From Silene conica (taxonomy: Eukaryota; Streptophyta; Magnoliopsida; Caryophyllales; Caryophyllaceae), in NCBI GenBank assembly GCA_029255685.2, contig CM055315.2:44435705-44499704 (forward strand): a stretch of DNA of 64,000 nt, written 5' to 3'. The notes beneath the pieces were generated by a model, which saw only the letters and a program-made list of their open reading frames with translations, did not search any database and was not told the DNA's origin. Numbering within the stretch: position 1 is the stretch's first letter; each line of letters starts with the position of its first letter. The translations under genes were made by a program, and so were the position numbers. This document shows, one piece after another, positions 1 to 10,600 of this stretch.

Positions 1-623
1 ATGTGCATTAAAATATTGCAATGATAACCTTATTTTCATATTAATCTTCAAATTTAAAATATGAATATAATGTTAAATTTAGGCAAGATAAGTTAATTAG
101 TTAAGGTGATACTTGAACAACTTACATTTTTGAAAATCACACCGTTGATTTTGATTTACTTGCTTTTCATAAGTCAATCAATTAAAATATTTATAATACT
201 ATAATTATAATTATAATTATTTTATTTTAAAATTACGATTTATAATACAACTAACACGTGGCATATGATTTGGCTACGACAAGTTTTTGATTTAAGTTGA
301 ATATTATAAATGTTCTAAAATCTCATATATGATTTTTGGTCTAAACCAAATCTTGATTACACTCATTCTTTTTTTTTTTTGAAAGATTGATTACACGTAT
401 ATATACTAGGATTTAGACAACTTAGACAGCCTTGTCTTCCATTTATTTTCCAAGCCACATTATGGTTTGGGGAAGGAGAAGGCAATAATTGTAGAAAATA
501 AATAGATTTGGGGTTGAAGGATTTCTATTAATTTGAGGGTTTTATTTGTGGGATAAGGGTAGTTTAGATATCTTAGTTAAGTTTAAGTCAGGATGTCGTA
601 GGGAGATCGGGGGTGATAGATTT
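1..623. other. AT-rich intergenic DNA, nothing recognised
   Basis: No open frame of note, RNA gene or terminal repeat was seen. A poly-T run lies near 370-380. The stretch ends where the TG start of an Athila/Tat-like LTR begins at about 624. Confidence 0.5.
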
Positions 624-1108
624 TGATTTGTGCCTTTTTTATATGTTTATTCTACTATTTGCACGCATTTCTATGCATAATAGATGATCTTAGCAGCTAT
701 TTTAGTGTCAAATTCTCCACACTTGCTACTTTGGTATATTCATATTTGTTTTACATGAAATGACACTTGTTGCGCATTTTGAGCCGATTCTTGAGCACGT
801 GAAGATTTGGAAGAGTTATAGATCGGACTTCCTACTGCTATGGAAGCTTATCGAACATTTGGAGAGGTTAAAAATTGAATTAGATCCTTACATGATTATT
901 GGCGATAGTTTGAAATGATATTATGAGGTTCAAATTATTAGTGCCTACTTTGGAGAGCCATAACTCGATTTCTACAAATGATAATCCAGTGATTCAAATT
1001 GGAGGTGAAAGGTTATCCTGTTAACTTTCAAACGCCACCAGAACGCTCTATTTGCCCTAATAACGAAGAAATGACGGTTGTTTGAAGTTTAGTGCACATT
1101 GCGTTTTT

Positions 1109-1171
1109 GGTCGATCGACTTTTGGTACCTTAGGAGTATGTCGATCGACAAGAAATTTTGATCGATCGACT
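1109..1171. repeat. Diverged paired palindrome, TCGATCGA type, 21-bp period
   Basis: TCGATCGAC occurs at 1111, 1141 and 1162. The last two form a 12-9-12 arrangement (1139-1150, spacer 1151-1159, 1160-1171), the same geometry as the GGTCGRYCGACC units of the Athila elements further right. The first copy stands 30 bp before the second, so it falls outside the 21-bp period. Confidence 0.7.
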
Positions 1172-1909
1172 TTATTGTAGTTCTAGGCATGATTTTTAGT
1201 TTAGCTTGTTTGGCACAGTAAGTGTTTGTTTTAATTCAGAACTCTTTACTATTTAAAGGAGTCTGAGAAACAGTTTTTAGGTATCAAATAACTTAGCAAA
1301 AAACTACTCTACATTACTATTTAGCTTTAAATTTCAGATCGAATCTTTTGAAAATTGTAATCCTCTTCTTTAGGTATTTTAATTAACCTTTGTTCTTATT
1401 TTATTTCTTTATCTTTATTCATTCTGTTCTTCTATTGTTCTTTATTGCTTTTGCTTATTCATTTATTTTATTCATCCGCGCATGTTTAATTCTTTGGTAG
1501 ATTTCATTATTGTCGATTGCATTAAAATTAATATGCGTAGCTAATTTCCCTGTTAGGATTTAGGGAAGACATGATTTAAATGCAGTCCTAATTAGATGTT
1601 TATTTCTGGCTTATTTTCATGTTTGAATTGTTAATCGCAACACTTAATCTCAATTAAACAGTTAAGTCGACATCAATTGGTTAATTAATGTGGTAAACTA
1701 TGACCTAGATCGATAGATTGGGAGAGACTAAAGATGTTGCAAATAATAAAGTATGCCAATTAAGGCGAAAACAAAATTAGTAGACTTTTAGGGTGAATAG
1801 TGGACCGAGAAGACTCGTTCATTAGAATCATCACCCTTCAGATCGAATACTCACTAGCCTTTGACTTTAATTTTGACCGTTATTTGACCATGGTGAACCG
1901 ACAATCCTA

Positions 1910-2203
1910 GGGGTTGTTTGGTTGTCTCTCAAAATCATGGGAATTCGAAAATCTTAGGAAGTTGCTAAATGGAGTGTCGTTTGGTTGCCTAAAACATGGA
2001 AGTGCAACTTCCTGTGTAAACTCCAATTCCTACATAATGTAGGAACTCACTTACCTAGGCCCCTAGGTAAGTGAGAATTAACACATGAATTGAACTTCCC
2101 GCATTCATCCAAACAACATTTAATCAATTCACGTGATTTTCGAGTTCATATGAATTGGATCTTCCCGGAAATTTTATGTTCCCATGGCGAACCAAACGAC
2201 TCC
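1910..2203. mobile_element. MITE, PIF/Harbinger-like, nested in the solo LTR
   Basis: Terminal inverted repeats GGGGTTGTTTGG and (right end, reverse complement) GGAGTCGTTTGG match at 10 of 12 positions. They are flanked by a 3-bp direct repeat CTA (1907-1909 and 2204-2206). The middle holds a strong palindrome around 'cttacctaggcccctaggtaag'. No coding capacity. A 3-bp duplication fits PIF/Harbinger, though the usual target is TWA, so the superfamily is tentative. Confidence 0.6.
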
Positions 2204-2693
2204 CTAGTTTTTTCTCCTCATATTTAAATCTCCTTTTTATTATTTGTTTTATTATTTATTTGCCTTAGTTTAAATAATGACCAAAACAACAAATTCCCCA
2301 AATTGGTTACTTTAGACGGACTTTAGTTAATAAATAGAGATGATTGTTTCCTTGTGGATACGATCCTGACTTCCCTATTTATATTAGTTAGACAAGGTGG
2401 TAAAATTTTGAATTAAAGGTGATTATTTATAAAAAAAAAGACATATAAATGGATTATTTGTGAAAAATAAGACATAAGTTATTTACAAAAATCTCTATAT
2501 TTTAAAACGAAGTGCAATTATGAATTATCAAGGGTGAAATTTAGTAAGCTAATATACAAATTTAGGTAGCCCTTCGAAAAAGGAACGATTTTTTAAAATG
2601 GCGCTCAAAAACAAAATAATTGTCGATTTGGGTTGGATTACAAAGTAATTGTCAAAATGGTGTCCACGTAGGTTCGGGAAATCCGAGGCTTAA

Positions 2694-2816
2694 ACACGCC
2701 ACTACAAATGGCGTGTCTATAATGAACCATTGAAAATGAAAGGACGAAAAGGAAAACACGCCATATGTAATAGCGTGTTTGTAGTTGGATACCCGCCATT
2801 ACTCTTGGCGTGTCTA
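2694..2816. repeat. Subterminal ACACGCCA/TGGCGTGT inverted motifs in the left arm
   Basis: Three consecutive small inverted repeats are built from ACACGCCA-like and TGGCGTGT-like words. The first is 'acacgccactacaaatggcg' plus 'tgt', the second spans about 2755-2781, and the third about 2790-2816 ('acccgccattactcttggcg' plus 'tgt'). The mirror set lies in the right arm at about 4212-4334. Such subterminal clusters are often transposase-binding sites in DNA transposons; that role here is inferred. Confidence 0.6.
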
Positions 2817-2860
2817 TCCAGCATCAATTTAAATATTTGTTTGGTTACATAAAATACAAT

Positions 2861-2931
2861 GGGAATGTAGCTCAAATGGTGGAGCCTCGCTTTGCATGCG
2901 AGAGGTACAGGGTTCGATCCCCGCATCTCCA
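2861..2931 (+). pseudogene. tRNA-Ala(UGC)-like sequence in left fold-back arm
   Basis: 71 nt with all the tRNA-Ala landmarks: GGGAATGTAGCTCAAATGGT (acceptor, A box), anticodon loop TTTGCAT with anticodon TGC, B box GGTTCGATCCC, and 3' CATCTCCA. Compared with a standard plant tRNA-Ala of 73 nt, it appears to lack one base before the anticodon stem and one in the T stem, and it has an A-C mismatch in the acceptor stem. It is therefore probably a pseudogene, though the A and B boxes could still recruit TFIIIC. The anticodon and T-arm signals make the Ala assignment firm. Confidence 0.8.
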
Positions 2932-4097
2932 TTTTTTTAAAATTTTTAACTCAAATCAAATATCAATATACAACAATTAAATCTCCGGAAAAACCATCTC
3001 ATTCACTCCTTCTTTAATTAATGCTCAAATCAAATATGGTATATACGATTTAAGTCTCTTGAAAACCCGTCTCATATGAGAATTAGTAATACTTTTACAT
3101 GTTTTTTGTTAGATTAATGCTCAAATCAAATATCAGTATACGATATTTAAGTCTCTTGATAAACCGTCTCATATGATTAGTGATACATTTATATATACGT
3201 TAAACTGTTAAAGTTCATTTCAATGTTGATTCAATGGCAAGATTTCCAAACAAGTCAGGTTGTTCTTTTGTGCAAAAATTAGGACGCATTTTGAAAATAC
3301 GTGAGATCGCTCTTGTCATCTCATCGCTGAAGATAATACAATCATCTATCAGCAATTCATCAGGAGTTGAAGGCAACCACCCCCGAGCGGATATAGGGGT
3401 CGCATCATAATTTAAGCAACATCGCGTTTGATTGTCGGTATTGGTAATGAAGTCGTCGTCGTCTATTTTGCGTCCGTCTTTGTTTTGTAGTTCAGTGATC
3501 GGATGGTTTTGAGTTTTGACTGAAGTTTTCTAATATAACTCGAAGAACTCTTGGCCTCATTTTGTGCAGTAACACCCGTCTTTGTTTGGTTGATTTGTAT
3601 TTTGTTTATCCGTCTTTAGTTTAAACACGCGTTCATACAGGATTAATCGCTTCGTGTTTATCTCATAATCAATCGCTGATAGATGATTGTATTATCTTCA
3701 GCGATGAGATAACAAGAGCGATCTCACGTATTTTCAAAATGCGTCCTAATTTTTGCACAAAAGAACAACCTGACTTGTTTGGAAATCTTGCCATTGAATC
3801 AACATTGAAATGAACTTTAACAGTTTAACGTATATATAAATGTATCACTAATCATATGAGACGGTTTATCAAGAGACTTAAATATCGTATACTGATATTT
3901 GATTTGAGCATTAATCTAACAAAAAACATGTAAAAGTATTACTAATTCTCATATGAGACGGGTTTTCAAGAGACTTAAATCGTATATACCATATTTGATT
4001 TGAGCATTAATTAAAGAAGGAGTGAATGAGATGGTTTTTCCGGAGATTTAATTGTTGTATATTGATATTTGATTTGAGTTAAAAATTTTAAAAAAAT

Positions 4098-4167
4098 AAA
4101 GATACGGGGATCGAACCCTGTACCACTCGCATGCAAAGCGAGGCTCCACCATTTGAGCTACATTCCC
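4098..4167 (-). pseudogene. tRNA-Ala(UGC)-like sequence in right fold-back arm
   Basis: This is the inverted partner of the copy at 2861-2931 and has the same A box, TGC anticodon and B box. Its 3' acceptor side reads GTATCTTTA rather than GCATCTCCA, so the acceptor stem pairs even less well. It belongs to the repeated arm, not to an independent tRNA locus. Confidence 0.8.
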
Positions 4168-4454
4168 ATTGTATTTTATGTAACCAAACAAATATTTAAA
4201 TTGATGCTGGATAGACACGCCAAGAGTAATGGCGGGTATCCAACTACAAACACGCTATTACATATGGCGTGTTTTCCTTTTCGTCCTTTCATTTTCAATG
4301 GTTCATTATAGACACGCCATTTGTAGTGGCGTGTTTAAGCCTCGGATTTTCCGAACCTACGTGGACACCATTTTGACAATTATTTTGTAATCCAACCCAA
4401 ATCGACAATTATTTTGTTTTTGAGCGCCATTTTAAAAAATCGTTCTCGAAAAAG

Positions 4455-4697
4455 TGAGAGTAAAAATTTGAAAAGCAAATCAAAAAGCGGGAATTTTGAT
4501 TTACAAGATCCACAATACATTGTTCATAGTTGCCTCAACAACGGTACTTAATCATCTTTGAATTTCAAGGAATCCTCCTGCTCAAATGCTCTTTACTCTC
4601 TCTTTTTTAATCCTGCATTAATTTTCATTTTTCATATTTAATCATACAACAAACCCTAATTCTAATTCTGGGTAGGAGAAGAGTTGAAATCTGCGAA
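4455..4697 (+). promoter_or_regulatory. Presumed promoter and 5' leader of the cyclin gene
   Basis: This 243-bp stretch separates the fold-back element from the start codon. On the minus strand 4487-4494 reads ATTCCCGC, an exact match to the E2F consensus WTTSSCSS. AACGG at 4540-4544 (within CAACGGT) is the core of the MSA element bound by three-repeat MYB factors in plant G2/M genes. Both are short and could be chance, but both are expected for a mitotic cyclin. No convincing TATA box was seen. Confidence 0.45.
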
Positions 4698-7600
4698 ATG
4701 TTGCCTCTCAAGGTACCACCGTAACAACCCTAATTTCTTCATTTTCTTCATCACTTATGCTTTTCAATTATTAATTTCACATTTTTCAGGAGAGAACTGT
4801 TTCTGGACCTACTCACGCTGGTAATTATTCATTCACAATCTCACATTTCTTTTAATTTACTTTTTATTGAACCTTATTTTGTAATTGGAACAGTTAAACT
4901 CAGTCATTTTAAGGTTTATTCCGAGAACTCTAAAGTTGCTGCCCGTGCTCTTCCTAATGTTGATACAAACTCTTCGTAAGTTCCCGTTTATATTGGAAAA
5001 CGCAGATTATAACTTACTAATTGACTTCCGATTTGTCTTTTTCAATTTCTATTTTGTTATTATTGCGAATGTTGATACGTATATGCTGCATAATGATAAA
5101 GAAAATGATGGTTCTCAAATGTGTGTGTATGAATAGAAGTGCTTGTACGCGACAAGCTTCGACAAAGCAATTCATAATGTGTATCTTGAATTCTTGATAG
5201 GGACTGCGTTCTCTTTAGCGGCTATACATGGCATTGTTTAGGAAACGGTAGGGGAGGGGATAGGGGATTCAAGAACCATTTGTTTGGATAACAATCGTGT
5301 AGTGAGTTTTAAAACGTAAAGAAGAAACTTAGGTGATGCCAGTTTCCCTCTCTTCTCAACAAGCCAAATCCTTCCAAAGTTGGAGACATTTGGAAGGAAA
5401 ATTCCTAAATCTTGGCAAGTGCTGACGGGAGTTTGAGATCTCTAACATTCCTTGATTCCAATATTTTACTTTCAGAAATTTGCATCTTGATACTTCATCA
5501 ACTATACAGTATCACCTACCATGTTAACTACCTTACCATGTCTAATACTCCCTCCCATCCAAACCAAAGATAACACTTACCTAATTCGGACCATCCAAAC
5601 CAAACTACCCATTACTTTTTTGGTAAAATTCATTTTAAAAAAAATTGTCATACACCCTTATTATTTACATACAATGTCATCAAGTTTTTGGTCCTCCTTT
5701 AATAAAGTTACAAGTGGTCCTACTTCAATTCCAATACTACCCTTACCTTTTCTCTTTTCTTAAAACTTGTGCTTCCTCTCATTTTACCTTTGGTTTGGAT
5801 GAGAGGGAGTAATTGTTTGCTAATGGCAGGAGCCTCAGTGTTGATTTCTTACAATATTGGCAATAATGGTTTTTTGACAAACATTTTCCCTCCCTTTCTC
5901 CCCTCTTTCCATCTATTATTCAAATTTTTTTATTTTGAACCTCTTCTCTTTCTTTCCCTTAATTTCCCGCTATCCCAACATATATGTACTTTATGTTAAT
6001 CCAAAGTCAAACTACACTCTTTGATGAGATTGTTCAGTCGACAAGCATAAGAGGATCTTGAATATTTTTATGTCTTTATTTATGGTACACTAGACTACCG
6101 TTGATCTTAGTTGCAAGTTTGAATTATCATAAATCCAACTACATTTTTGCGGGCTTTGTTTTCTCTTTTCCTCTATCTCTAGTGCTCAAAACTATATCAA
6201 ACTCTTTGTGCTAGGAGGACGCTGTTAAAGAAAGGCAGTTCATTGTCGAATAGTACCGTTTCGAAGGTAAAAACGACTGCCTTCCGAAATTTTGAGGCAC
6301 ATCTTCGCTAAACTTTGTTTTCATATATTGCTTAGCCTTTTGTCGCTTTTCTTTTTCGATTCTTTAAGGAGAGGGGTCTCGTAATTGGTGCTGAGAAGAC
6401 TAGGGTCAGTCAGGATCCATTAGGTATGTTTTTGAATACTGTTTGTTTCTAAAGCCATAAGTTTCCTATGGCAATTGTTTAAGGTCTCTTGTTTATTGTT
6501 TCAGGAAAGACAAAATTAGGAAGAAAAGCTTTAGCTGATGTGAGCAATATTCGGCAGACCTCCTCTCGGCTTCAGAAGCCTGGTTGTTCCAGGTGAGTGT
6601 GGATCATTGCGCACCTAGTAATCTTGTCTCTAACTTATTATGTTTCATCGACATTACCCTAAGGGAATCCATAAATGGCGAGGGTGAGGGGGTGGTCTGA
6701 TGTTTCATATAGTATTGCGTCAACATAAAGGAGATAAAAGCTTATACAAAGTCAAAATGGGCACCTGTAGTCACTTAAAACATTGTTCCTGAATCGTGTT
6801 AGTCTTTTGCAAAAAATCGCTGCTTTTTACTTGAGTTTGAGAAAGTAACATCATCCAAATAATTTCTCATTGGCTTGAAGAATTATGTTGGTACTTTCTT
6901 TCCTATATGGTTTCATTCAAAGGTTTGTTAATTTAGGTAGAAAAGTGATACGTTATGTGCAGTTCCTCTAGTGTCTAATATGTCTTTTTGTTTATGCGCA
7001 CTGTTCTTGTAAGTCTATTATTCTTAAAGTCTGACCAAGTAATTATAAAACAAAACTTAATTTTGTTTGTAGTTAATCTTATTAATGTTTTATCCCTAGG
7101 GTTCAAATCATTATGGTATTGTGGCTCTGTTGTTGTTTTATTGTTAGTTTTGAAGTCAACTGCTGATAAATCTGAATTTCTGAACATGTGAATGTGAATT
7201 TTCCTGAACGCAATTATTCTTGTTATTAAGCCGTTTCTTGTCATGGACTTTTCAGGAACTCAACGAGTTTCACCATAAGGACCTCAACTGCTTCATCAAG
7301 CCGTCCTCCAATTGTAAGCTAAATCTTTCCTCTAGCAATTTGAGTTGTTCTATGCTTTTAGGCTATCTTGTCCATCATTTCGACATTGACAGTAATTGTT
7401 TAGCTTCGGAAGCCATTATTCTACACGAATAAGTTGAAACAATCACTTACAGTGAGAGTACATCACAACTAAAGTTAAAACAATCACTTACAGAGTTACA
7501 GTGGTTAAATGACCGCTAATGTTTTAAAAGAAACTACCAATAGGAACAATGGTCACCAACAGGAAAAAGATAACTACATAAACTGGTCATTAATGACAGG

Positions 7601-10600
7601 TCTAAAGTTGCGGTATTTGTATCGCGATTGCGGTAATGTGTCGCCAAATAGTATTTGCTGTGCTCATCGCGGTCAGGGTTGTGGTTATCCCGTCAATGTC
7701 AAAAGCTTTTATAGCTATTTTATTTTATTTGTCTATTTTATTTTATTTGTCGATGTAAAATTAGGCCACGTTTTGTCTGTTAGTGCTTTTAGAAAAAAAC
7801 ATCCCGGATGCTCCGCTGGTCGTATCAGACTGAAGTGAATGATTCATGATATGCCTCAGGCCATTTTCCGCTTTCATTTTATTTTTTTGTTTTGGCCTTG
7901 GCGTATCACGATATCTTGTATCAGCCTTTTCTCCGATACACACCTTATGTGATACGATATGTACTGACTGTGATTTGAACCATGAATAACAGTATAAAAA
8001 GCGCCACTTTGATGATTTAGAGGTCACTTGATTTACTAGTAAAGCGGATTTATAAAAGAAAAGGTTAATGTAGGCAGTTCTACAGAAGTCTGTGTCATTG
8101 TACGCCTATTTGATCTGTGAATGATAAGGTCATAGGCATATAACTGCTGAAGACCAACATTCATCCTGATTTATTAACCTGAAAAAGTAACAGCTACTGA
8201 ATTCTATTAGAGCGAAACGTAGGTTGGATTCATAATGGTCATAAGTTACACAGACCCCCTTACTTTAAACGAAAGGTAAGCCACAAGCCACTCAATGTTA
8301 TGTTCTTATATACTGGTATAGGACTTCAACTGGTTTACAGTTCTCGTAGACAATAACCTCCTAATGTTGGTGTGATGAAAACAATAAACGCCTAGTTTAT
8401 ATCCTAGAGAAATTACTAACTGAGATATGCAAGTTATTAGCTTTGTGCATGCAACAATGTCATATAAATCCATCTTTTAATTGATTTTTGCGCTTTATAT
8501 TTTCTACTACAAGTGCATTCAAGTCTTTTGTCATTGCAATTATATTTTTTTTATTGATCCCAATGTTCAAGTGATCAATTGTTTTCTGATCTTGCTTGGA
8601 CATCCTACGGAAGCACAATGCTCTTCCAGTCACTTCACCGATTTACAATCATTTTATACCTTTGTCTTTGGTGTATAAAACGGGCAACACATATTTAGAG
8701 TATACTGTCTATCTATGACCAAGATTCCAAGAGCATATCTGTGTAGCAGAAGATGTTAGTAGAAGCTATTCAGTGAACTGTGACTGTTTCTAGACGCCAG
8801 TGATCTATAGACCAGAGTTATGCCTATATGACACATCGGATTTCAGAGATGGGGTTTGTCTTTTATCTTGAAGACTTTGATTTGGAAATCATTTAGAGTG
8901 AAGATTAGTTACAGTAACGACTAAAAGTTTTCAGCAAGGTTGGAGTATACTTCAAATGTTAGTACTGTAAGATAAGCTTGAGACCTAATCCGGTTGAGAT
9001 ATGAAACTACTTTTACATTTCTGTGTTCTATACTTATTGCTTTGAACAGTATAATTACATATACTGTTAGAGTGAAGTATGCTAGAAACTATCTTAGTAC
9101 ATAAATTTCATACAATGCCCTAAAATATAGGGACTACTTGAGCACCTGTTTGTAGGGAGTGAAGATACTACAATGAAATCAATTTTCCTAATAGTATCAC
9201 TATCCTTTTTTGCATTTAATTAATTTTACTTGTTTGCAGCTTTACCTTGTCTGGTCCAATTGTCCCTGATATAGTATTCTCATAATTCATGCCTGCTGTT
9301 TATGCACTTGCCTCATATCTCTTATTTTCCTCAATCTATGGAGTCATTGGCTTACATTCTATTTATACTACCTGTGTTTCCTAACTTGCTACTAGCATTG
9401 ACTATCTTGAATCAGGTTAGAGTGAATGCACTGGCTACTGGTGCTACAGTTTCCCACTGTAATGTAAAATGTAAGTATTAATATGCTTCCTACATTGTGC
9501 AAAACTACAAATCCGCCTAGTTTCTGTACTAACTTTATGTTTTTTGTACTTACCTTGGTTTGTTTCAGCCAGCACAAAAACTGCGAGGAACTCTTCCAAT
9601 TTACGGAGAGTTGCAGCTAATGAAACTCCTAACAGGACAAGGTCTGATTCTCGCTTGTAGATTTTTTTTTGTTTTCCTCCTATTTACCGAACTACAAAGC
9701 TTGGTTTGTGCATTTCCTAATTCTATTATCAGATTATCAGGCGTAAAATAGTGGTTTCTGTTCTGATTTTGTGCTTGCAGGAATTCCTTTCCAGCGATGA
9801 AGAACACAAGACTTTCCCATGACTTAAAATCACAGGTAGTACTTATTATAGATGATGGTTCAGTCCTTTCTAATTCTAGCTGGGAGAGAGTCAGTACTTT
9901 TGTTGTTGTGCAAAGCCTCAGTTTTGCTTCTTCAATAACTTAGATGTTATAGGATGATCATCTTTTATTGTCAGGGAGACGTTAGAACTGCAGATAAGTC
10001 CACCAGAAAAATTGGGTTCCCAGGTGCGTTGATTACTTTATAGCCTTTCTCTGGTAAGGTATTAGATAAAAATGAAAATTTGTAATACTTTCATCTTATT
10101 GTGTTTGTGCTTGTGTATATAGTGATGAAAACAAGAATCAGTTCTGTGAGCCATCTGAAAACCAAAGTTACAAAGGATAGAGCAAGTGATGCCTTCGCTC
10201 AGATGTGAGTAATTTGCTGCTTAATTGGATTCAACTTCTTATATATATATATATTTATTTTCCAAGAAGACAACATATGTCATGCATTTTTTTATTTGAT
10301 ACTGAGATCAGTTTTATTGCTATTCCTTAGGAATAATTGGTACCTACTAACTATTATAGACATTTCCTTCTACAAATGACCCCTCCTATTCAGCCTGTAG
10401 TTTCTCCTTCTCTAATATATATGAGGAGTTTTATAATGAAAGGGGAACATTAGGCTGAATAGGAGGGAGTACTACTGAAAAGAATATAAAAATGACTACC
10501 TAATAACTACATTAGATTTTTTGTTTTGTTAGCCATTAAAAGCCACGAACATTATAAATTTTATAAGTGAGAATTAGCCCAACTAAAATTAGCGAAAAAT

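Larger units (their letters stand above)
624..2420 (+). mobile_element. Solo LTR (or LTR remnant), Athila/Tat-like Ty3/gypsy
   Basis: The start, TGATTTGTGCC followed by a T-rich TTTTATATG stretch, resembles the LTR starts of the Athila elements in this window (TGATACGTGCC... and TGATGTGTGCA...). The block around 935-1110 is recognisably the same as 39405-39590: the words 'tgcctactttggagagccat' and 'cgccacca..aacgct' occur in both in the same order. Near the 3' end the words 'gtggatacgatcctgactt' resemble the 'gtggttcgaccctgacttt' of the Athila LTR ends. No clear CA terminus or 5-bp target duplication was found, so the 3' limit is approximate. It is old and diverged, and carries a MITE at 1910-2203. 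Confidence 0.6.
2583..4445. mobile_element. Fold-back Mutator-like element with 771-bp inverted arms
   Basis: 2583-3353 and 3675-4445 are near-identical inverted copies of 771 bp each, around a 321-bp unique centre (3354-3674). The outermost bases are GAACG / CGTTC. The element is flanked by a perfect 9-bp direct repeat TCGAAAAAG (2574-2582 and 4446-4454). A 9-bp target duplication with long terminal inverted repeats is the signature of Mutator-like elements (family knowledge). No transposase frame was seen, so this is a non-autonomous copy. Each arm carries a degenerate tRNA-Ala sequence and, nearer the end, alternating copies of ACACGCCA/TGGCGTGT. The right end is 253 bp from the cyclin start codon. 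Confidence 0.85.

Noticed and set aside
2861-4167. Two functional tRNA-Ala genes
   Set aside because: Both copies are shorter than a normal tRNA-Ala and have stem mismatches; they are part of the repeated arms of a transposon.
4885-5136. 83-codon frame near the cyclin start
   Set aside because: It is exon 3 read in the wrong frame and continued into the intron.
7509-8027. Frames in cyclin intron 7 as genes
   Set aside because: Short overlapping frames on both strands inside an intron, with no recognisable similarity or codon signal.
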